This document shows, in pieces, positions 13,774-20,944 of a stretch of 26,255 nucleotides of DNA; position 1 is the first letter of the stretch; every line of letters starts with the position of its first letter. This stretch comes from an uncultured Bacteroidales bacterium. GTDB lineage: Bacteria > Bacteroidota > Bacteroidia > Bacteroidales > Paludibacteraceae. The notes under the pieces are model-generated. The model was given only the letters and a program-made list of their open reading frames with translations. It made no database searches and was not told the DNA's origin. Location: contig CALCGR010000131.1 of assembly GCA_937901025.1 (NCBI GenBank), positions 1 to 26,255 on the forward strand, given 5' to 3'. Position numbers and translations under genes: made by a program.

Positions 13774-14467
13774 TTTGGACATCCTCGTCCTCCTCGATCT
13801 TATCGATGAGTTTTTGTACAGACTCGCGTTGTTCGTCGGTGAGTTGTTTGGTATCGTTCGGGATACGAACGAACTCGCACGACTGGATCTCGAAGCCGTG
13901 GTCCTCCAAGTACTTCTGCATTCCGGCATATTGGTCGAAATCGGAATAGATGACGATGGTGTTTTCCTCCTCATCCACGCCGAGTTCTTCTACACCAAAG
14001 TCGATGAGCTCGAGTTCGAGTTCGTCCAAGTCGATACCGTCCTTTAAGGTGATGGTGAAGCACGCCTTACGGTCGAAGAGGAACTGCAGGCAGCCCTGGG
14101 TACCGAGGGTTCCACCATGTTTGGTGAAGTACGAGCGGATATTCGCTACCGTACGCATGTGGTTATCCGTAGCGGTCTCGATGAAGATAGCTACGCCGTG
14201 CGGTCCGTAACCTTCGTAATTGATCTCCTTGTAATCGGTGAAATCCTTATCGGTGGCTTTCTTGATGGCGCGATCGATGTTGTCCTTCGGCATGTTCTCT
14301 CGTTTGCACTGCTGGATGAGCATACGCAGACGCGGGTTACCATCCGGATCGGCTCCGCCTTCGCGAGCGGCGATGGTGATTTCTTTACCTAGTTTGGTGA
14401 ATGTACGGGCCATATGACCCCAGCGTTTGAGTTTGGTTGCTTTGCGATATTCAAATGCACGTCCCAT
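13748..14467 (-). CDS. yebC: YebC/PmpR-family protein
   Basis: A 239-residue cytoplasmic protein of the YebC/TACO1 family. N-terminal signature: MGRAFEYRKATKLKRWGHMARTFTKLGKEI, then PRLRMLIQQCKRENMPKDNIDRAIKKA. The middle domain has YEGYGPHGVAIFIETATDNHMRT and GGTLGTQGCLQFLF. The C-terminal half is very acidic, as is typical. Family members have been described as transcriptional regulators and, for TACO1 and related proteins, as translation factors; which applies here is unknown. It lies 26 bp after the DUF5723 gene and overlaps rsmG, so it sits in the middle of the seven-gene block. The Met-Gly-Arg-Ala start and length agree with the family. Confidence 0.95.
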   Translation of the reverse strand: MGRAFEYRKATKLKRWGHMARTFTKLGKEITIAAREGGADPDGNPRLRMLIQQCKRENMPKDNIDRAIKKATDKDFTDYKEINYEGYGPHGVAIFIETATDNHMRTVANIRSYFTKHGGTLGTQGCLQFLFDRKACFTITLKDGIDLDELELELIDFGVEELGVDEEENTIVIYSDFDQYAGMQKYLEDHGFEIQSCEFVRIPNDTKQLTDEQRESVQKLIDKIEEDEDVQNVFTNIAD

Positions 14468-14493
14468 AATGATAAATTTTTTAGATGTTAATA

Positions 14494-16092
14494 TTATTGA
14501 TTAGTTGTTTGATCGGGTTGAGTGGGCTCTGCGGGTTTAGCAGATTTAGCAGGTTTAGCAGATTTAGCAGGTTTAGCAGATTTGGCGGGTTTAGTAGGTT
14601 GAGCCTTCTCCTTCTTGGGATTGGTACCCCAGACGATGCTGAAGCCTAAGGCGAGGTTCACACCTTTGGAACGCGACGGAATGACGTTTTTTCCGTCATA
14701 TTGGGCATAGAAGGTCGGGATATAGTCCATAGCAAGGGTGAGGTTGATACCATCGTAGGGCATCAGACTTAAACCGGCACCGATGTTACTGTTTTTGCCG
14801 TTGTTGAGGAGCGAATAACTGACCGCGAGGTTAAGCCAGGGGAAAGGTTTGCCTGCGAGACCGACGGTGACTTCCTCGGAGATATGATTGTTATAGAACA
14901 TCGTACGGCTCACCAGACCCACATCGAGGCGGTTATCAAAGAACTGGCCGTCGATACCGATATTGAGTTTAGAGGTGACCATACGGGTGAAGTATTGTTG
15001 TCGGTCTTGGAGGGTATAGGCGAGTTCCAATCGGGTTAAGCGTTGTTCGACATCGGTGAGCAGTTTATCCGTACTGAACTGGTTGTTGACCACGTAGTCC
15101 TTATATTCGAGATCGCCCACGCCGGCGAAGGTCGTATCCACGGAGGATTGGTATTTAACGCCTTTGGCCCAATAGATGAACCCTAAGTCATTGATGGCGA
15201 CGGAGAGTTGCAGCTGTTGGATGGGGTGAATCGTAACACCCAAGTCGACGGCGGCACCATATCCGGCGGGTTTGACGTAATTAAGGATCATATCGAGGAC
15301 TGCTTCCCCGTTATCGTAGAGGAGTTTAGAATAATCGATGTTTCGCAGGCTCTCGTAGTTGATGCGGTCGGGTAGTGCCGAGAGGTTGAGTGGTCCGGCA
15401 AGGAGCACATTCCCGTTGCCTTGCAGGCTCATCTGGTTAACGGAAGAGGTGCAGGTCAGGTCCTTATGCTGCAGTCCGATATAGGCGGTACCCATGAGGA
15501 ACTTCAGTTTACCGCCGACCGTCCATGTGTCGTTTATCTTATGGGAGTAGCCTCCGGCAATCTCCGTATATACTTGGGTGTTAGAGCCAAAGGAGGCAAA
15601 GTTAAGAACGGTAGGTTGGGTCACACTCGCTTTTCCTCCGCCAATGGTATATTCAACGAGGTCGCGCGGGACGCGCGTGTTACCATCCAACTTGAGCATA
15701 GAACCAAAGGTAAAATACCCGGCTTCTTTGATTCTAAAACCGAAGCCTACGAAATTGATGGCATTGCTGGTGGAAAAGGAGGTGGGATTATGGAAGGTGT
15801 CGTAGAACTTGTTCGGGTCTCCATATTCGGGATGCAGGGGGGTGACGGTCGAACCATTCGGGGCTACGTACAGCACATCCGATAGGGTGATGGAGTTATT
15901 GCCTTCCCAAGTGCTCATATACCCGAGGGGCGTGAGGTTGACATACCCGTTAGAGACCGGTTGGAAGGACGGGTTTAATAGATGCCGCATCGGGGCATTA
16001 TCTAAGAAATAGAGGGTGCTGACCTCTTGCGCTTGAATGCCAAGGGGGAGTAGCGTGAGCAGTAGTATAAGGTACTTTTTCATGGCATTCAT
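14494..16092 (-). CDS. DUF5723 family outer-membrane protein with AKPAKS-repeat tail
   Basis: A 532-residue exported protein. The signal peptide reads MNAMKKYLILLLTLLPLGIQA followed by QE, and the mature N-terminus STLYFLDNAPMRHLLNPSFQP matches DUF5723. Alternating beta-strand segments continue to about residue 490, where LALGFSIVWG resembles a last barrel strand, so a beta-barrel in the outer membrane is likely. The C-terminus continues for about 40 more residues as a Lys/Ala/Pro/Ser repeat (AKPAKS units), unusual after a terminal strand. The start codon shares one base with the upstream stop (TAATG), showing translational coupling with the lipoprotein; a second ATG three codons later is an alternative start. 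Function is unknown. Confidence 0.8.
   Translation of the reverse strand: MNAMKKYLILLLTLLPLGIQAQEVSTLYFLDNAPMRHLLNPSFQPVSNGYVNLTPLGYMSTWEGNNSITLSDVLYVAPNGSTVTPLHPEYGDPNKFYDTFHNPTSFSTSNAINFVGFGFRIKEAGYFTFGSMLKLDGNTRVPRDLVEYTIGGGKASVTQPTVLNFASFGSNTQVYTEIAGGYSHKINDTWTVGGKLKFLMGTAYIGLQHKDLTCTSSVNQMSLQGNGNVLLAGPLNLSALPDRINYESLRNIDYSKLLYDNGEAVLDMILNYVKPAGYGAAVDLGVTIHPIQQLQLSVAINDLGFIYWAKGVKYQSSVDTTFAGVGDLEYKDYVVNNQFSTDKLLTDVEQRLTRLELAYTLQDRQQYFTRMVTSKLNIGIDGQFFDNRLDVGLVSRTMFYNNHISEEVTVGLAGKPFPWLNLAVSYSLLNNGKNSNIGAGLSLMPYDGINLTLAMDYIPTFYAQYDGKNVIPSRSKGVNLALGFSIVWGTNPKKEKAQPTKPAKSAKPAKSAKPAKSAKPAEPTQPDQTTNQ
14534..14605 (-). repeat. Nonanucleotide repeat encoding the AKPAKS tail
   Basis: Eight 9-mers in phase on the plus strand alternate GGTTTAGCA and GATTTAGCA, then degrade to GATTTGGCG, GGTTTAGTA and GGTTGAGCC. 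The 18-bp pair encodes one hexapeptide, so the period keeps the reading frame. Confidence 0.85.
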
Positions 16093-17816
16093 TATTTGAG
16101 ATTATTAAAATTAAGGATTGCGTCTATGTTGCCCGCAAACCCGAAGAAGAGTTTGAGTCCGCTCTCGCCCGTGACTTGGATGGGGTAACATTCGGGGTGG
16201 GATTGCAAGCTCAGGTCGCTGCCGTCAGCATCGATGATAATCCGTTTCGTTTGGGCGACGCGGTCAAAGTCCGACTCATGGACGGTGATGACGTGGGTAG
16301 TGGTATCGCTCGCCTTGAACACCAAGGCGGAGTCTAAGATATGGAGGTCTTGACCATCCTTGTCTTGGAAGACAAAGGTACCGGTGATATCCAGCGGAAT
16401 ATCGTTGGTAGCGTGGATATAAAGGTTGAGGTCGGCTTGCTTCACTTCTTCTACCACCTGCACTTGCTTGAGCAGCGAATCCAAGGCGACCTGGCTAAAG
16501 TTGATATCGCGAAGGGTATCGGTATAGAAGACGTGTACCCCGGGTTTAAACGAGAAGGGGAAGCGGGTGGTGAGGTTCACCTCCATCGGCTTGGCATCGT
16601 TCACGAGGCGCATCACCGGATGGGTCTGCGGGTCGGTAGGGACGATGTTAAAGGCGAAGGCGCACACATCAGGGGCTATCGCGAAGCAACTATCGAGGCG
16701 ACCATGTTCCTTCGTATTATCGATGGCTGCCGAATAGGAGGTGTGCTGACCGACCGTGGCGGGATCTAAACCGATGTGGTCATCAAAGAAATAGGTGGTT
16801 TGGCGCTCCCCGTTGAAGGTAGCGTACACAGTGTCCTCCGTAGCGGAGGCCATATAGATTTCCTTTACATCGAGCTCAACGGTAGCTGAGATGGAGGTGT
16901 TAACATCAAACTGAATAGAGGGACGATCGAAGGGTAATACGACTTTATCGAGTTTTTTCCAGAAGTCCCATTGTTCGGCGAGGTTAATCTTATCCTTCAC
17001 TTTCAAATCATCGGAGGGTTTGAAAAATCCCCAAACCGCTTTCAAACCCGTAACGGCAAAACTATAGTTATAAAAAAGGCTTCCCGGGGTAAGGGTTTGG
17101 CCCGTGGGTACATTCAGTTGTATTGTTGCCGATAGGCTCCATGTGTTGCCTACATTGGCGTTATACGTATCCAGATTGTCCTTGGTAGGATCGAGGTTTT
17201 TGTTCTCCATGAAAGATAAGGACACATCTTCCAATAACGCGGGCAGTGGTTGGTCAAAGCCACCGAGGTCGCCTTTGCGATAAATGGGAATGTCCTTGCC
17301 TTTCGCGGAATACATCTGGTCCCCTAAATGGAGGGTAATGTTCTCTATCCACGTCCAATCCAGTTCGTCCAAGCCGGTCTTCGTGATGCTCGACGATAGA
17401 ATCGCTTGCGAGAGCAGGAGACTATCAATACGCTCGTTGTTGACGTCTGTATTCACATTGGCCAGCGTAAGTTCAATCGGAATGGTTATGGTATGCTGTC
17501 CGCTCGGAAGCATCGGAATGGGGAGGGTTTGTTCCCCTTGACCCATAAATTGTTGCCCGTCGATGGGGTGAAAATTCACATTATATTCCGATGTCTGCTT
17601 ATAGGTAAGGATACCATCCTCAAGGATGAAGTTTTCCCCCAATGTTTTTGTCAATAGCAAGTCGGCAAATGAAGCGTGCGCCGAACCGATGGGTAAGACT
17701 AAGCCCAAGTCCGCTTCCATGCGCGTATCGATATGGGCAAGGTCTATCTTGTCTTTACAGCTTGGTAGCAGTCCGCAAACCAGTCCTAAACTAACCAAAA
17801 AACGCCAATTCTTCAT
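16092..17816 (-). CDS. Predicted lipoprotein paired with the DUF5723 protein
   Basis: A 574-residue protein with a lipoprotein signal: MKNWRFLVSLGLVCGLLPSC, with the lipid-anchored cysteine at residue 20, followed by KDKID. The start at 17816 places ATG 21 bp after the -7 box of a consensus promoter and gives a proper signal peptide; the longer frame to 17942 overlaps the helicase gene. The body is rich in beta-strand-like segments with no enzyme motif that I recognise. Charged residues right after the cysteine might promote surface export as in other Bacteroidota, but this is inference. The TAATG junction with the DUF5723 gene suggests a lipoprotein/outer-membrane pair acting together. Confidence 0.75.
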   Translation of the reverse strand: MKNWRFLVSLGLVCGLLPSCKDKIDLAHIDTRMEADLGLVLPIGSAHASFADLLLTKTLGENFILEDGILTYKQTSEYNVNFHPIDGQQFMGQGEQTLPIPMLPSGQHTITIPIELTLANVNTDVNNERIDSLLLSQAILSSSITKTGLDELDWTWIENITLHLGDQMYSAKGKDIPIYRKGDLGGFDQPLPALLEDVSLSFMENKNLDPTKDNLDTYNANVGNTWSLSATIQLNVPTGQTLTPGSLFYNYSFAVTGLKAVWGFFKPSDDLKVKDKINLAEQWDFWKKLDKVVLPFDRPSIQFDVNTSISATVELDVKEIYMASATEDTVYATFNGERQTTYFFDDHIGLDPATVGQHTSYSAAIDNTKEHGRLDSCFAIAPDVCAFAFNIVPTDPQTHPVMRLVNDAKPMEVNLTTRFPFSFKPGVHVFYTDTLRDINFSQVALDSLLKQVQVVEEVKQADLNLYIHATNDIPLDITGTFVFQDKDGQDLHILDSALVFKASDTTTHVITVHESDFDRVAQTKRIIIDADGSDLSLQSHPECYPIQVTGESGLKLFFGFAGNIDAILNFNNLK

Positions 17817-17836
17817 ACAAATACAGAATTTTGGCG

Positions 17837-17868
17837 CAAAGATACAAAATATTTTGCATTTATGCAAA
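17837..17868 (-). promoter_or_regulatory. Bacteroidota promoter for the lipoprotein-led operon
   Basis: On the minus strand TTTG (17865-17868), 20 nt, TATCTTTG (17837-17844), an exact consensus match. It lies just past the helicase stop and probably drives all seven genes down to 11281. The spacer contains TTTGCAT-AA-ATGCAAA, an inverted repeat overlapping the -33 box. Confidence 0.85.
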
Positions 17869-17875
17869 TATATTT

Positions 17876-19273
17876 CTATTTTTTCGGGTAATTTAGCAGA
17901 AAAACTTGCTCTGTAGCCCTCGTAAGGGCGGTATAAAACCATCTGAGGTAGTCTTTACGTTCCTGCTCGGTGGCGAGGTCGTCCGCGGGTTTGCCGGGAT
18001 CGATATAGACATGTTTCCACTGTCCGCCCTGGGCTTTATGACAAGTCACGGCATAGGCAAACCTCACTTGTAGCGCATTATAATAAGGGGTAGATTTGAT
18101 GGTCTTCCATAGTTCGCGTCGGGAGCGTATCTCGGGATAGTCTTCGGTAATGCGGGTGAAGAGTTCCTTATGGAGTTGGTAGTTTGCTTCGGGCGAGTCG
18201 GTGGTCAGGGTATCGAGCCATAGGACAACGTCGATCTCCCAGTCGTAGTCGAGGGCGCGTAGGGAGGCGTCCACAAAGTGGAAACCGTACATCTCCCGCT
18301 CGTGGCTGAGTCGTACGACCTCCATCATATCCCCGTTGGCGAGGAAGGGAAGGTCTTCGTATTGTTCGGTCCAGAAGTAATTGTTTTTGCTCACCATCAG
18401 TCGGTCCCCGGTACTGATGAGTTCCTCCCGCCAGAGGATACGGTTGCGTACGCCTTGGTTATAGAGGTTCGTGCGCTTATTGCTACGGGTGAGGATGAGC
18501 GTTTCTTCTACGCCCACCTCACGGTAGGAGTTTTCCAGATGCTCAACGACTACATCGCCGGTGAGGCGTTGCACGTCCTCACCTTCGGTGATATCGATGA
18601 GGTGTTTATCCGTATGGAGCGACTCGCGCAGGGCGGTAGCGTTGACGAGAATCTGCGAGTTGAGGGCTTGTCGGGCGACTTGGGAGAGGACCGCCTCACT
18701 GACATCGAGTCCGAATCCGGCGAGGTGTTTGGATTGTAGGGCGAGGGATTCCGACTGACCTACAGGGGGCAGTTGGGCATCGTCGCCTACGAAGAGGATG
18801 GAGCAGTGGTGACCGCAATACACGAAATGAATGAGGTCCTCGAGTAGGTTGCCGGTACCGAAGGTGGCGTTATCCGTTTGGGTGGCAATCATCGAGGCTT
18901 CATCGACAATAAACAGGGTGTTGGTGGCTTTATTTTCCGCCAGGCCGAAACTCTCTACATCGATGCGTTCCTGGCGGTAGATATACTTATGGATGGTGAA
19001 GGCGGGAAAGCCCGAATAATGCGATAGTACCTTGGCGGCTCGTCCCGTAGGGGCGAGAAGAACACAGTGTTGGTGGAGTTTATTGAGGGCCCGCACCAAG
19101 GCAGAGACCATACTGGTTTTACCGGTACCGGCATAGCCGCGCAGCAGAAAAACTTTGTTTTCTGAGGGCTGAAGTACGAACCGTCCCAATTGGTTGATGA
19201 GGGTGGTTTGGTCCTCGTTGGGGGTGAAGGGTAGTTCTTCGATGATTCTATCTTGTATAAATTTCTCGACCAA
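17876..19273 (-). CDS. RecD-like ATP-dependent DNA helicase (AAA_30/UvrD_C_2 type)
   Basis: A 465-residue superfamily 1B helicase. Walker A is LLRGYAGTGKTSMVSAL (about residues 43-59), followed by APTGRAAKVLS (motif Ia), FIVDEASM (Walker B), FVGDDAQLPPVG (motif III) and, at the C-terminus, AVTCHKAQGGQWKHVYI plus FYTALTRA (motifs V and VI). It likely unwinds DNA in recombination or repair, but the RecB/RecC partners are not present. The start is TTG at 19273: the frame has a stop four codons upstream and the next ATG lies beyond Walker A. It is divergent from the SRP RNA gene and has no clear promoter of its own in the shared spacer. Confidence 0.9.
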   Translation of the reverse strand: MVEKFIQDRIIEELPFTPNEDQTTLINQLGRFVLQPSENKVFLLRGYAGTGKTSMVSALVRALNKLHQHCVLLAPTGRAAKVLSHYSGFPAFTIHKYIYRQERIDVESFGLAENKATNTLFIVDEASMIATQTDNATFGTGNLLEDLIHFVYCGHHCSILFVGDDAQLPPVGQSESLALQSKHLAGFGLDVSEAVLSQVARQALNSQILVNATALRESLHTDKHLIDITEGEDVQRLTGDVVVEHLENSYREVGVEETLILTRSNKRTNLYNQGVRNRILWREELISTGDRLMVSKNNYFWTEQYEDLPFLANGDMMEVVRLSHEREMYGFHFVDASLRALDYDWEIDVVLWLDTLTTDSPEANYQLHKELFTRITEDYPEIRSRRELWKTIKSTPYYNALQVRFAYAVTCHKAQGGQWKHVYIDPGKPADDLATEQERKDYLRWFYTALTRATEQVFLLNYPKK

Positions 19274-19307
19274 AATGAACGATTATTACAAAAAAAATGC
19301 AGAAATA

Positions 19308-19339
19308 TTTGGTTATATCAAAAAATTGTTGTACCTTTG
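19308..19339 (+). promoter_or_regulatory. Bacteroidota promoter for the SRP RNA
   Basis: TTTG (19308-19311), 20 nt, TACCTTTG (19332-19339), exact consensus and the same -7 box as tRNA-Gln and tyrS. Transcription should begin about 19345, giving a short hairpin-containing 5' extension before the conserved RNA. Confidence 0.85.
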
Positions 19340-19367
19340 CAGTCCCAATTGAAAAGTTGGCTCTTCT

Positions 19368-19466
19368 AGGGTAAGTCCTATACGACCAGCTCCCTCTGAA
19401 TTCCCCCAGGTCTTGACCGAAGCAAGGGTAGGAGGTTGTAGCGGTGCGATGTAGTAAGCTTACCCT
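19368..19466 (+). ncRNA. ffs: Small bacterial signal recognition particle RNA (4.5S/ffs)
   Basis: A strong promoter leads into a non-coding transcript whose ends pair perfectly (AGGGTAAG at 19368-19375 with CTTACCCT at 19459-19466), followed by seven Ts (19466-19472) as terminator. The inner sequence has the conserved SRP domain-IV elements: CCCCCAGGTC on the 5' side and GAAGCAAGGGTAGGAG on the 3' side, forming the Ffh-binding hairpin. It is about 100 nt, as expected for the small bacterial type. With Ffh it delivers nascent membrane proteins to the translocon. The apical loop (around TTGACC) differs from the common GGAA tetraloop. Confidence 0.9.
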
Positions 19467-19472
19467 TTTTTT
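19459..19472 (+). terminator. Terminator of the SRP RNA
   Basis: The closing strand of the SRP RNA helix (CTTACCC) runs directly into seven Ts, so the mature RNA's own terminal stem doubles as the intrinsic terminator. Confidence 0.7.
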
Positions 19473-19480
19473 ATGTTCTC

Positions 19481-19536
19481 TAGTTCTCCTAGTTATCCTA
19501 GTATTCCTAGTTCTCCCTAGGGTTTCCTAGTATTCC
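19481..19536. repeat. Nonanucleotide repeat at the 3' end of the S8 protease gene
   Basis: Units in phase on the plus strand: TAGTTCTCC, TAGTTATCC, TAGTATTCC, TAGTTCTCC, an 11-nt variant, TAGTATTCC. On the minus strand each unit presents CTA/TAG; the protease stop at 19507-19509 is one of them and further in-frame TAG codons follow every three codons. Confidence 0.8.
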
Positions 19537-20943
19537 ATATTTCTTCCCTTGTACAAGGATAAATATCTGTCCCTCTTCCATCACCACACGTGCCTTCTCT
19601 CCTCCTCTCAGCCTTTCCGCCTCTCCGCCTCTCAACTCCGTCGTGATTCCTGCCGCTTTCATTGCATCGGGAATGCCGTAGCCGTAGCGATTATCGGGAG
19701 CGTCTTTCTTATGAGCAGAGTCGATGATGCGTTGCCGTATCTGCATAGCTGTCTCTTGCGGGTGAGCCGACCAGACACAAGCCGCCAAACCTGCCATCAA
19801 CGGACAAGCAAACGAGGTGCCGTTACCTTTTCTTAATACATCTGTCTCGGGGTTAATGATAACCGACTGGTAACCTACCGCACACACCTCCGGCTTGACG
19901 CGACCGTCAGCACTCGGACCATAACTGGAGAAAGCCGCCATAACACTATCCACTCCTACCGCACCTATGGTCAGAATACTATCGGCATCGGCGGGAGCGG
20001 TGATGTATTTCCACTCCTTGCTCCCTTCGTTGCCGGCGGCATTGCAGACAAGAATCCCTTTCTTGGCAGCAATAGTAGCGGCACGAGAAACACGTGTAGA
20101 GCGTCCGTTCATCTGTGCGTAAGTGAGGTTGAGATTAGGATTATCAAATAAGGCGTACCCTAACGAAATAGAGAGCACGTTGATGCCCAGACTATCGGCT
20201 TTCTCAAAGGCTACGACGAGGTTATCCATCTCCTTTGGACTTTCCGTCGCATATTCCTCACTACGCATAAGATAGTACTCTGCGCCCAAAGCCGAGCCTT
20301 CATAACCCTCTGTGTAACCTCCAATAAGGCTGAAGCACATACTCCCGTGTCCTCCGGTAGGACCATAAAAATCATCGACGTCATCGGTAAAATCGTACGT
20401 TCCTAAGATACGCGACCTTACACTGTCGAAACATGTTAGTGTATTGGCGTTGGTAAACCCGCCGTCAATCACTGCCATTTGTATCCCTTGACCGATATAT
20501 CCTTGCTCGTGCAGGGCAATCAGGTTATATACATTCAACTGCGTATCCGAATATTGCATAATCTGCCTTTGAGGAGCCCTCCACGGCGTTTCACCTAAGT
20601 CCCACTTGTTCGCTACTTCTTCTTTGGCATTATCCCTTGTCAGATACACCGTATCCACAAACGAACAGTTCTTTATCTTTCCAATCACACTCTCACTTTC
20701 ACTTTCACTCTCCATTACCTTCACCGTCGCTCCATTCATCCACCGTGACCAATGCATCACCTCGGCACCTAAATGACGGATACTGTCGAGATAGACGGGA
20801 CTCACCTCATAGTCCAAACTATCCGTCTCTATGTTCCATAACTCGCGTTGTACCTGCGCCCGCTCACTGAACTCAATTGGCTCGCAACCCTTTTTGTCCG
20901 TAAACTGAACAAAATAAATGAATAATAAACTTAATAAATACAT
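19507..20943 (-). CDS. S8-family (subtilisin-like) serine protease, secreted
   Basis: A 478-residue protease. The catalytic triad is visible: Asp in MAVIDGGF (about residue 160), His in GGHGSMCFSLIGG (about 200) and Ser in GNGTSFACPLMAGLAA (about 385), with NAAGNEG as the oxyanion-hole region. The N-terminal FTDKKGCEPIEFSERAQVQR and HWSRWMNGATV match Bacteroidales S8 propeptide-like segments. The signal sequence MYLLSLLFIYFVQF is short and lacks basic residues. A frame stop just upstream fixes the ATG at 20943, 1 bp after the rlmD stop. An octamer repeat encodes RGGEAERLRGGE before the C-terminal tail GQIFILVQGKKYGILGN. It is probably co-transcribed with rlmD; the pairing has no clear logic. 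Confidence 0.9.
   Translation of the reverse strand: MYLLSLLFIYFVQFTDKKGCEPIEFSERAQVQRELWNIETDSLDYEVSPVYLDSIRHLGAEVMHWSRWMNGATVKVMESESESESVIGKIKNCSFVDTVYLTRDNAKEEVANKWDLGETPWRAPQRQIMQYSDTQLNVYNLIALHEQGYIGQGIQMAVIDGGFTNANTLTCFDSVRSRILGTYDFTDDVDDFYGPTGGHGSMCFSLIGGYTEGYEGSALGAEYYLMRSEEYATESPKEMDNLVVAFEKADSLGINVLSISLGYALFDNPNLNLTYAQMNGRSTRVSRAATIAAKKGILVCNAAGNEGSKEWKYITAPADADSILTIGAVGVDSVMAAFSSYGPSADGRVKPEVCAVGYQSVIINPETDVLRKGNGTSFACPLMAGLAACVWSAHPQETAMQIRQRIIDSAHKKDAPDNRYGYGIPDAMKAAGITTELRGGEAERLRGGEKARVVMEEGQIFILVQGKKYGILGNPREN
19604..19635 (-). repeat. Octanucleotide repeat inside the S8 protease gene
   Basis: Four 8-mers on the plus strand: CCTCTCAG, CCTTTCCG, CCTCTCCG, CCTCTCAA. They encode the charged linker LRGGEAERLRGG joining the catalytic domain to the C-terminal tail. 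Confidence 0.7.
20691..20714 (-). repeat. Hexanucleotide repeat encoding Ser-Glu repeats in the S8 protease
   Basis: TCTCAC, TTTCAC, TTTCAC, TCTCCA on the plus strand encode MESESESE within the N-terminal pro-region, in a loop between two conserved strands. Period 6 keeps the frame. Confidence 0.6.
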
Positions 20944-20944
20944 A

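Noticed and set aside
14534..14605. Could the regular repeats be a CRISPR array?
   Set aside because: Units are 9 bp without spacers and lie in frame inside a coding region; no cas gene is present in the window.
19274..19307. Promoter for the RecD-like helicase on the minus strand
   Set aside because: A TATTTCTG box exists, but no TTTG lies at the proper distance; too weak to list.
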